From NCBI GenBank assembly GCA_905116865.2, contig CAJHNH020000806.1, forward strand, positions 280,330-344,329: DNA of 64,000 bases, in the 5' to 3' direction. Position 1 is the first letter of the stretch; the number at the start of each line of letters is the position of its first letter. A program made the position numbers and the translations under genes. The notes under the pieces were generated by a model, which was given only the letters and a program-made list of their open reading frames with translations, searched no databases and was not told where the DNA came from. The stretch comes from Candidula unifasciata. Taxonomy: Eukaryota > Mollusca > Gastropoda > Stylommatophora > Geomitridae. Shown here piece by piece: positions 11,160 to 21,000 of this stretch.

Positions 11160-11620
11160 TGATTTCATGGGCATGCTTAAAAAGACAGAGACAGGATGGA
11201 TTCGAAGAAAATGGTTGGAGTCGCTATGAAATCTCGTCTGAAAGGAATTGGTTCGTTTTTGTGCCAGGACACTCTGGGGTTGTGAATAAACGTGCGGACT
11301 GGCTTGCTGGCAGGGCCACGGTAGGTACTGGAAAAGCAATGGACCGGGCAGATATTCTCAAGGAGGCAGGATGAGGAGGTGATTCAGGAGACTACGTTGA
11401 ATCGACAGCACTCAAAAGACTAGAAGAACTTCAGGTCACAGGAGGTGTCGCTAAACATAAACACTACAAAGGTAGCTAAAGAAGATTAGTAAACCAATAC
11501 AGAATTGGTGTTATCAGTCGCCACACGCTGAGGGATATACTGAAGATGGGATCCGAGCGCTTATGGACGCTACGAAAGATGATCTGTGGATTAACTAAAT
11601 ATTAACTAACCCTGATATGT
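11160..11620 (+). mobile_element. LINE fragment with RNase H C-terminal motif
   Basis: The frame contains RNWFVFVPGHSGVVNKRADW and LAGRATVG, the last RNase H motif (H.G..N..AD..A). A downstream region follows that reads LKRLEELQVTGGVAKHKHY, LVNQYRIGVISRHTLRDILK and MGSERLW across a stop. It is decayed. Confidence 0.75.
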
Positions 11621-11793
11621 AAAATCTCAGTTTAGATAACAGACCAACAGCGCCGATTGCCGAAACTCCGCTCAACCTCAAAAGAAGTTCCAGTTAGGAC
11701 ATCTGTTACGACTACACCAGCCTGATGCGCCACGCAGTGCTGTGGGAATAAGGACTGTTATAGAAGCAAGAAACAAACCTTACTCAACATTTT

Positions 11794-12030
11794 AGTTAGT
11801 TGCGTATTCTTTACAGGACACTGCGAAACCAACAACAGCATTTTGTTGTTGTTGTTGCTGTTGTGGTTTTTCTACGTTCAGTAGTTTGACACTTCTTCTT
11901 AACGATCAGCCCTCGGTACCACTGTCGAAACCAACGCAAGATAAACCGTTCGCAGCAGGGATCGAACCTGGCACCCTGGCATTACCAAGCGCGTTCGCAA
12001 CGCCTAAGTCACAGACGCCGATCACTCAAC
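11794..12030 (-). repeat. SINE family B, best-preserved copy
   Basis: On the minus strand the head has TGTGACTTAGGCGTTGCG and GCCAGGTTCGATCCCTGC, a clear A/B-box pair of a tRNA-derived SINE. The body follows (TTGCGTTGGTTTCGACAGTG), then an (AAC)n stretch and a tail ending GTGTCCTGTAAAGAATAC. Confidence 0.8.
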
Positions 12031-12089
12031 ATTAGCAGCGATAAAGAGAAGGGTTTTTTCTTCTTCTACGTTCGACATCAGTCATGCTA

Positions 12090-12360
12090 AACATTGAGTC
12101 CCGTCTGGGTCAAAAATAGGATTGTGCGTTTAAGGTCGCCACCGGACCCCATAGCTTCTCTTTCAATGTGGATCCCCTGGGCCAGATCCAGTCTTTGCTG
12201 GGAGAGGTAAGGGCAGTACTGCAGTATGTGCTCAGAGTCTTTCTGCTCCACAATCACAGGCAGCAGATTCTTTTATGCCTATCCTGTACAGGTGTGCTCG
12301 AAGACCACAGTGTCCAGTCCGAAGTCTACAAATTGATGTTTGTTATTTCCTGTTGAGTTT
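12090..12360 (-). mobile_element. LINE post-RNase-H C-terminus (minus)
   Basis: The minus frame reads EQKDSEHILQYCPYLSQQR, then LDLAQGIHIEREAMGSGG and LKRTILFLTQTGL. This resembles the C-terminal Cys/His segment and end (T.EH.LQ.CP....R..; F...TGL) of RNase-H-bearing LINEs. Confidence 0.65.
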
Positions 12361-12730
12361 GTTTATGCTGTCACTCTCTGGTCTGTAGTGAAGGGGAGGT
12401 GATGGAGTAGAGGAACAAAATCGTGACCGATAAAACCAGTGTTGCCACTTTTCTTTGACAAAAAATATCCAAATCGGTGTCAAAAAATATCTTTAAAAAT
12501 CTAAATCTACGTGGAAAAGATCTAGAAAAAACATCCAAATTGAAAAGTAAAAAAATACATAGCTTTTGTTATGACTTATCCGACATAATCATGTCCTCAC
12601 CTTCACTGATGTCTGCCTCACAAGATCCACAGGATAAACTTAGCTTGGATAATGAAGTTGAAGCTTCAAATCCAAAATGACCCTGGCATGCTTTAGCTGT
12701 TCAAATTTCTTTATAAGTGGAACAGAAGGC

Positions 12731-14335
12731 TTATTTCTCTAGTCTCATCAGGCCGAATTTTAATGGTACGATAGTATTTAAGAGGTCAAATTTCATCCTG
12801 TTATTTAGGTTAGATTTGATATAATTCCTAGCACTGAAAATTCTCTCTACGTCAGCATTCGAGTGGGGTAATATCATGGCAGACATGGCACATTCAAAGA
12901 GCTTACAGAATGGACTGTTTGATGAGGCATCTTTAAATTGTCTCACTTCACTCCAAAACGCTTTAGTTTCTGTTTTGTTTGTCCATTCAGCTAACTTTAT
13001 TTTGGTTAACTGATATTCTGCTTCCGCGACACTATTATCAGTAGCCCCTAAAAATTTCATAACTTTACAATATGTAGGTATGTCCTTTATTGACTGAAGT
13101 ATGTTGCTCACAGAAAAAAAAGTGAAATATTTTTCAAAACATCTAGATTTTCAGGAAGTCTCTGCTTCAATTGCTTCAATAATGAGATAATTAAATCTTG
13201 ACAGCGTTTTCTTAAGTTGTTCTCTTCATTCTCTGTTAACAGTCCTTTTGTTTTTAAATCATCAATTTTTTATTCGATTTAATATCCAAGGTGTGGCTTA
13301 GGGGCCAAATAGCTCTCTATAGTGCAAGTGAGCAAATCAGCTTTAGAAGTTGGCAACACCAGTCTTTTACCGAGTGAAATAGCAAGGTGAGATCATCAAG
13401 TAATTTAACTTTATCAACAAGTTTAGATTCGAACAGCTTATTAACTTTTTGCACTCCCATTAGAATAGGTTATAAAAAGAGAATGAATGACACTGTACAT
13501 TCCGTATAGTATTTCAGCTGTGTAGCACTTTTCACTTTGTCTTGTTATTTCAAAGTGTGTCTTCAACTTCAGCCATTGCTTCATAATTCGTTCAACAGCT
13601 GGTTAAATTGATAACCATCTAGTTTTGCAATCTGACATAATTTTCGGTGGTGTGGAACCATTATTCAAGGCTGTATATAATGTATTGTATTGCTGTTGCC
13701 TGACAAATGATTTGGAAAACCAGTAAAGTATTTCAGCAATAAGGTATTCCAAATTCCTTGGTAAATATTTAGATGAAGCATATGATAATGCAAGCTGCAA
13801 TGAATGACGCATACATTTTATAAGTATTAACGATGGGATAGCTTCCTTTAACTTGGCATAAACGCCACTGTTTATACCAACCATCACTGAGGCATTATCA
13901 GTACCAATTACAGCCAAATTCTTCAAGCCTAACTGTTTGCTGATTAAAAGGTCCTTCAGTTCCTAAACTATACTTTCTACACAACACATTTTTCAAATTG
14001 AACTAGTCCAAGATTGTTTACAAATCGATCATATGGTCACAGTTTGAAATTGCGCAGTGACAAATTAAAAACATTGCGACTGATACTTCAACTTTTGATG
14101 ATTCATTTATCCGTATAGTTCTGAAAACAGATGTCAGCGGTATAATATCTTTAAATGAAACTGCAGTTTTATGATTTTTTAGTCTCTGCATGACTCTTTG
14201 AGTTTTGTATTTTCGCTTTAATTTCACACTTGCAGTACTTACAACAAGCTTTGGTAATATCCCCAGTTTTTAATTGTCATCATGCAACCACTCTTTCCAA
14301 ATTTTTGGCTCTTACTTTACTTTTGGCATGTTGAA
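12731..14335 (-). pseudogene. hAT transposase, fragmented
   Basis: From N- to C-terminus on the minus strand: a degenerate zinc-finger-like CCKYCKCEIKAK near 14245; KVEVSVAMFLICHCAISNCD (14018-14227); the catalytic core LAVIGTDNASVMVGINSGVY, KCMRHSLQLALSYASSKYLP and CKTRWLSI (13926-13603); and the C-terminal dimerisation region ILPHSNADVERIFSARNYIK (13111-12731). Stops and shifts separate the blocks, so it cannot make a full enzyme. The plus-strand frames across it are shadows. Confidence 0.9.
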
Positions 14336-15003
14336 AGGTTTTTTTCAAAGTGAAAGCCACATAAAAAGGTGAGCAATTTTTTTTAATCACATGAAAAAGA
14401 AACGCAAAGTCAGCACAGTGAGGATACAGTTGAAACAAAGTTAGTATGATTTACACGCGTTTTTATTAATCAGTACCGGGGCTGCCAAATATTTGTGCGT
14501 TGACCCCAGTGAGAGTTCAAAGTTCAAGTAATGGTAGTTGTCACTATGTACGTGAATTCCAGAGAAATATGACTAAAAAGCTCAACAAAATAGGAAAAAG
14601 GAAAACGTGCACAAAACAACACACGTTTCGACCGGGCGGCCTTTTTCAAACAGAAGTGGACTATACAAACGAGGAATGGAGAGTATGTAGATCTCTAAGG
14701 GGTGACGTGAGCGACGTTTAAAAAATGTGATGCGGAATAAATGAAATCAAATAAAATAAACGATGGCTAAAAAATATAGTCACAATACTGGGAATAAAAG
14801 AAATGCAAGTGTTAATGATACATAAATGATATTGATAAGAAATAGAATATGGTAATAATATGAAATAAAATAAAATAATTAACATTTAAAATGTAATAAG
14901 ATTAGAACTATTTAGATGAAGGTATGTTGGATATGGATACCTCTTGGACTAAGAACGCCAAGGCTGTGGATAAGGCGATTTTCCAAAAGTGAGGCGGGTA
15001 GTA

Positions 15004-16160
15004 TTATCGCCAGAGCAAGATTTTTAATGCTGTGACAGATATTGTCATCTTTACTCGCTTGTGGTCAGGGCCTATTAAAATGAAGAGGGATTGGTTTGAG
15101 TGTCTTCTTGTGTCGATATCAGAGAGGTGTTCCCGGAAACGATCAGCTAGCTTCCCTCCGCCAGTCTCCCAATGTATGCCATGCTGCATCGTTTGCAGAT
15201 AATTGCATAAATTACGTTGCGGGATTCGCAAAGTAAAAGGTTCCCTAATTTTGAAAAGAACCATTATGGAAACTGAGACCGAAGAAGTCTGGACAACGAA
15301 AGGACATGTTTTTGCGGTGCTGCGTGAGCACTGAGTAGTCCCAAGAGGAAGTGCTGTAGGGTCGTTGGGAGTCGGCTTCGGACAAGTATGTCTTTAAGGT
15401 TGCGATCTCGTCCTGTAAACTAATCTAGTTTCTCACTAAAGCATAATAATGGTGGTCCAGATTCAGAGCGGAGGATGTCCAAATGACGAAAGAATACTTT
15501 GGAAGCAACCACATTGTTAGGGTGAAAAGTCAAGATCAATTTAGGGTCCCTCATGGTGGAGTTACGTTTGGTAGGAAAAAAGCATCTCCTCCTCTGGTGA
15601 TTGCTAAAACTTTGTTTAGAGCCCCTGTAGAATGTGTTCCGGATAGAAACGGGCACGGAAGAATTCAAGGAGTTCAACTGATTTATCAAAGAAAGTCAGA
15701 ATCGTCAGAGCACAACCATGCGCAATCGAAGGAGCTGTTGAATATGGAATAGAATTTTACACGGTAGTGGGTGAGAAGACGTATAGAGGAGATAACTGTG
15801 AGAATCCGTGGGTTTGTAGTAGGCTGTGCGTTTTCAGACACGGAAATTCGATGCTAATCGTGATGTCAAGAAAGTTACTGGAAGAAAGGGTGTGGAGATC
15901 AGTGAGGTGAATTTGATAGCCCTGGATTGAAATTGTTGATGTAAAGTAATAAATTGGTCAAAGCTCAACCATGGACATTTCGGTGATACCAACGCCATCA
16001 TACTGTATCTCCTATACACTCCGGAAAACTTGCCCGGGTATGATAAAACTGACCTCGTATACTCAGGTGGCCCATAAGAGGCACGCGTACGCTACATAGG
16101 ACCCATAGAGGTGCCCATCGCAACCCCTACTGATCTGGTCAAAATACTCACCATTAAACC
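15004..16160 (-). pseudogene. Penelope-like RT (C-terminal part) plus GIY-YIG endonuclease, decayed
   Basis: Minus strand, across frames: V-AMGTSMGP near 16115 (RT motif before the catalytic pair); a ruined YxDD region near 16010 (RRYSMMALV in one frame, QYDGVGITEM in another); IKFTSLISTPFL near 15915; PKLILTFHPNN (15550-15520); RDRNLKDILV near 15400; then the endonuclease IPQRNLCNYLQTMQHGIHW (frame-shifted NVIYAI..CKRC..AYIGET) and KLADRFREHLSDI with the final ISVTALKILLW near 15010. The catalytic aspartates are lost and frameshifts are frequent, so it is inactive. Confidence 0.85.
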
Positions 16161-16567
16161 TCAAAAGAGTTGAGGGTGAGTACCAGTTCGGCAAGTTCTA
16201 AAATTTGTTCTCCCTTTATATACTTTGTGCCTAACCTGTGTTCTCTACTCTTCCCAAATGCCTTCTCACGCCTCAGGTCATTGACTAACCTGCGTTCTTT
16301 TATCACTATTGCTTTTCAGTCTGATGCCCGCTCTAAGTTGTCTCTGACTGCTAAAAATCTCGCTTTCACCACGTTTAAGAAAACCACAGCGTTACATACT
16401 CATCGGAATTTTCTACAACCGATGTTACGTTTAAAGATTATCCCCGAAAGGTTTCGCCACGCAAATTGCCATCCTTCAGTAGGCCCGCCATCCTTGAACT
16501 ACAGACAAACCATTGGCCAGAAGTCGAGGGGAGAATAGAAGAAATGCGCTTATCTTCGCATGCGTTT

Positions 16568-16736
16568 GCATACTAGATGCACACGAACGCCACCTCCAAA
16601 AACTGGGCGACCAGATTACCGATATTAATAGGCCCAACCTGTGTTGGTTATAGAGCCTTCGTAGATTGTAGACCAGAATATCAATCTGGTCGCCCAGTTG
16701 TGATAGGAGGTGGCGTTCGTGTGCATCTAGTATGCA
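16568..16736 (+). repeat. Inverted repeat, ~50-bp arms
   Basis: TGCATACTAGATGCACACGA at 16568 returns as its reverse complement ending at 16736. The arms cover GAACGCCACCTCC and CTGGGCGACCAGATT with one small indel, and the loop is about 65 bp. It sits at the junction between the two Penelope units. Confidence 0.85.
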
Positions 16737-16756
16737 CTGGACACAGACAGTATTAT

Positions 16757-17290
16757 CTTTAGTTGAGAAACCTACGATTAGTTTACAGACGAGATCGCAA
16801 CCTTAAAGACATACTTTGTCCGAAGCCGACTCCCACCGATCATCACAGCACAATTCTCTTGGGACTACTCAGTGCTCACGCAGCACCTGCAAAACAGGTC
16901 CTTTCGTTTTGTCACAGACTTCTTCGGTCAGTTTCCCTACTATGGTTTCTTTTCAAAATTAGGGAACCTTTTACTTGCGAATCCCGCAACGTAATTTATG
17001 CAATTATCTGCAAACGATGCAGCATGGCATACATTGGGGAGAGACTGGCAGGAAGCTAGCTGATCGTTTCCGGGAACACCTCTCTGATATCGCAAGAAGA
17101 CACTCAAACCAAATCCCTCTTCATTTTAATAGCCCTGACCACAGCGGTAAAGATGACATATCTGTCACAGCATTAAAATTCTTGCTCTGGCGATCATACT
17201 ACCCGCCTCACTTTGGAAAATCGCCTTATCCACAGCCTTGGGCGTTCTTAGTCCAAGAGGTATCAATATCCAACATACCTTCATCTAAAT
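16757..17290 (+). pseudogene. Penelope-like GIY-YIG endonuclease region (right, truncated copy)
   Basis: The frame 16763-17059 reads YRRDRNLKDILCPKP, then ESRNVIYAIICKRCSMAYIG, the CCHH-type Penelope linker and GIY-YIG start. A single-base shift near 17040 passes to the frame with GETGRKLADRFREHLSDIAR, IPLHFNSPDHSGKDDISVTA and LKFLLW. It is nearly intact apart from that shift; the RT domain is absent. Confidence 0.88.
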
Positions 17291-17549
17291 AGTTTAAATC
17301 TTATTACATTTTAAATGTTAATTATTTTATTTTATTTCATATTATTACCATATTCTATTTCTATCAATATCATTTAGTGTATCATTAAACACTTGCATTT
17401 CTTTTATTCCCCAGTATTGTGACTATATTTTTTAGCCATCGTTTTATTTATTGATTTCATTTATTCCGCATCACATTTTTTAAACGTCGCCCACGTCACC
17501 CCTTAGAGATCTACATACTCTCCATTCCTCGTTTGTATAGTCCACTTCT

Positions 17550-17590
17550 GTTTGAAAAAGGCCGCCCGGTCGAAACGTTACGTTGTGTTG
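17550..17590 (+). ncRNA. Degenerate hammerhead-ribozyme-like core in the Penelope arm
   Basis: TTTGAAAAAGGCCGCCCGGT then CGAAACGTTACGTT resembles the hammerhead core: a worn CUGANGA box, stem GGCC-GCCC-GGTC, GAAA, then a short stem ACG-TTA-CGT. The other arm has the complementary copy at 14620-14653. Penelope-like elements are known to carry hammerhead motifs in their terminal repeats. Here C3 and G5 of the core look mutated and stem I is not convincing. Confidence 0.45.
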
Positions 17591-18061
17591 TTTTGTGCAC
17601 GTTTTCCTTTTTCCTATTTTGTTGAGCTTTTTAGTCATATTTCTCTGGAATTCATTGTATTAGCTTGACTGCAGTCACCCCCATAGTTTCACTATGTACG
17701 TGCCAGACCAAAACAAAAATATTGCAGTAAATATTTTACACAGTAATTACTAAAGTGACAATGAAAGAAAAATAAATCTATAAAATATCTAACTCATATG
17801 AAAAGAATCTAGAAAAATATTTACGATCTAAACGTCAAAAACAGTATCTAAATGCGATGAAAAAGATCTAAATTTGGATATAAAAGATCCAAAGTGGCAA
17901 CACTGGATAAAACAGCTGTATAAGTGGCTAAACTGTACAAGTAGCTAAATTTGCAAACTTCCGCTTTGAAGGCAGACATCATCATCATCCTGGTTTGTGC
18001 TGTGTTATTTGTCGCCTGGAGCTGACAGTGTGTGACCACCGAGGACCACGTCTTAGACAAG

Positions 18062-21000
18062 ATGGATAGTCCGCTACCAGCAGGGGTCAAGACAGAACAA
18101 CCTGAAGTAGATGTAGAATATCCTGATAAAGACGAGAGTAAGTCAAATTTAAAAAAAAAATGTTTCAAATAATGCGGATACAAACAATACATTGCATAAC
18201 ATAATTTATTGCCAGGTCGCTGTATCTCATCAGGTGCGTTACTACAGACTACTACAGTCAATATAAAATAAAGCACAAAACTGAATAAATTCAACTGAAA
18301 TGCGAATAGTATCTCCGATACATTGTCTCTATCAAGGCCGCTGGAAGCTCACCGTAGTCACTGACTACCAGGGTAACTTCAAATCTACGACAAATTCCGT
18401 CTGCTTACAAAGGAGAGGGTTTTTTATTTTTATTGTTATGGCTTCTGCGATTCTCAAAAGTCTCCTGTTCGGAGTGTGCACACGGAATGCAGTGTCTGTG
18501 TCAATTATGTGTTTGGAATTCAGTAGATGCCGCCCTATGGAAGAAGCGGGTTCTTTCCTCTTGACTCTCGACACCATAGAAGAATCACTCAGTTTTATTT
18601 TAATTTAGTTTCATCCCCCTGTGGGCCCCATTGTTGTAGGGGAAAACAGAATAGACCCACTGCCGGAGTACAGCAGCTTTAGAGACAGAAAACCAACAGA
18701 CTGCATACAGATAAGCCAGATCAGTAAAACAGATGTTCATGAAACACTCAGGTTATGGATCAAAGCTAAAGTCTATATAGATAGAGGAACAACCAACACT
18801 TTCCTCTGGAATTTAAAGCTGGTTAATTAGAAAAAGAATAATAAATTGTTTTTTCTTATTTATAGCATTTTAAAACTGTTTATTTCTTACACATTATAAA
18901 TTAATACATTGCTGTGTCCATTTTTATTGACCATGACAATGTCTCCTATACCTTCTTTTTCATCCCTGTTTGCTTGGTGGCTCAGGGATTCGACCTCCCC
19001 CTTCCACCCGACCCAGATATATTAATTTTTTTAAACTGCCCCAGACTCCAAATTTCTTCTGCTTCCTATAATTTCTCTCTATTTTCTTACGGCAAAGTTT
19101 CAGACAGTAATAAGGAGGCATTTCCTTTTTAAACCAAGTGTTGTAGAAGATATCATCACAAGCACTACATCTCAGAAGACCAGCTACAAGAGCAAGAGGA
19201 CAACCGCGGAAAACATGGATCAACAACATTAAAGACACTCTACGCCTTCACGGCATGACAATAGCCAGTGGCAGCCAACGTGCACTGGAACGCAAATTAT
19301 TCCTCCCCACTACGCTTAACGGCAGAAGTGGTTTATGATGATGATGTTGTAGAAGGTTGTTTTTGAAACAGATTTTTACAAAGAGAAAGGGTATAAGTTC
19401 AAGATCCCCTTCTGTTATGTCATGTTCTTCTTTCAGGGCAGGGTTTTCTTACCCATAAATTTACTTCTTCCCACCATGCATCAGACAAAGCTTACAAAGA
19501 TAATTGGGAGGGAAAAAAAGAACAAAAAATTTGACTTCCAAGGCAGTTATAGGTGGCTATGTGCAACCCACTGTTGTCAGTGGGAATACAACACAATGAA
19601 ATCCTAATCTTCATACAACTGTTCAAAAGCAAAGATAATGTTTTTTTTTTCCTTCTAAACCATCCACTAAGAAATGCCTATCTTGGTACCTAAAAGATTG
19701 TGATATGCATTTACTAACTTCAAAGCCACACGCCTCTAAAGTAAGATTAATTTTAGCCAATATATTGTATATCTAAATGTCACAGATGTGCTAGAGTTTC
19801 ACCAATACATGTCAAGAGGGATAGTTACAGACCTCTGAGAATTAACTATACATGTATAGAGGGATAGTTACAGAGCTCCGAGAATTAACTATACATGTAT
19901 AGAGGGATAGTTACAGACCTCTGAGAATTAACTATACATGTATAGAGGGATAGTTAGAGACAACTGAGAATTAATGTATAGAGGGATAGTTACCTCTGAG
20001 AATTAACTATCTGAGAGGGAATTAAGACCTATAACTATGTATAGAGGGTTATCTGAGTTACAGATAGAGGGATAGTTACTCTGAGAATTAAACTATAATT
20101 AAGAGGGATATACATGTATAGAGGGATAGTTACAGACCTCTGAGAATTAACTATTCATGTATAGAGGGATAGTTACAGAGCTCTGAGAATTAACTATACA
20201 TGTATAGAGGGATAGTTACAGACCTCTGAGAATTAACTATACATGTATAGAGGGATAGTTACAGACCTCTGAGAATTAACTATACATGTATACAGAGCTC
20301 TGAGAATTAACTATACATATACAGACCTGAGAATAACTAGAGGGATAGTTACAGAGCTCCGAGAATTAACTATACATGTATAGAGGGATGGTTACAGACC
20401 TCTGAGAATTAACTATACATGTCAAGAGGGATAGTTACAGAGCTCCGAGAATTAACTATACATGTATAGAGGGATAGTTACAGAGCTCATGAGAATTAAC
20501 TATAACTGTATAGAGGGATAGTTACAGAGGTCTCTACATGAGAATTTAACTATACATGTATAGAGGGATAGTTACAGAGCTCAGATAGTTATACAGATAG
20601 AGGGATAGTTACAGAGCTCCGAGAATTAACTATACATGTATAGAGGGATAGTTACAGAGCTCCGAAAATTAACTATACATGTATAGAGGGATACTTACAG
20701 AGCTCCGAGAATTAACTATACATGTATAGTGTGATAGTTACAGACCTCTGAGAATTAACTATACATGTATAGAGGGATAGTTACAGACCTCTGAGAATTA
20801 ACTATTCATGTATAAAGGGATAGTTACAGACCTCTGAGAATTAACTGTACATGTATAGATGGATAGTTTAACTATACATGTATAGAGGGATAGTTACAGA
20901 GCTCCGAGAATTAACTATACATGTATAGAGGGATAGTTACAGAGGTCTGAGAGTTAACTGTACATGTATAGAGGGATAGTTACAGAGCTCTGAGAATTAA

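Larger units (their letters stand above)
14555..17688. mobile_element. Penelope-like element, inverted dimer inside the hAT copy, 14-bp TSD
   Basis: The insert is flanked by TCACTATGTACGTG at 14541-14554 and 17689-17702; the uninterrupted hAT copy 2 has a single near-identical site (TCACAATGTACGTGCC near 50128). The ends are long inverted arms: 14555 to about 15445 matches the reverse complement of about 16757-17654, including the GIY-YIG coding region. The left (minus) unit is longer and reaches into the RT domain; the right (plus) unit is 5'-truncated. The right end carries an extra ~34-bp tail (ATTAGCTTGACTGCAGTCAC..). Head-to-head truncated copies and tail extensions are a recognised feature of Penelope-like elements. 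Confidence 0.9.
12437..17905 (-). mobile_element. hAT transposon copy 1 (interrupted), perfect 8-bp TSD
   Basis: The terminal inverted repeats are CAGTGTTGCCACTTT (12437) and AAAGTGGCAACACTG (ending 17905). The element is flanked by identical GATAAAAC octamers (12429-12436 and 17906-17913), the 8-bp TSD typical of hAT. The total is 5469 bp. Removing the 3134-bp Penelope insert and its 14-bp duplication leaves 2321 bp, close to the 2328 bp of copy 2. It lies only about 150 bp upstream of the first ZNF-B coding exon. Confidence 0.95.

Noticed and set aside
15483..16538. Plus-strand frames over the left Penelope unit
   Set aside because: Mostly antisense to the RT motifs; the frame at 16170-16538 matches nothing I recognise and lies in a decayed element.
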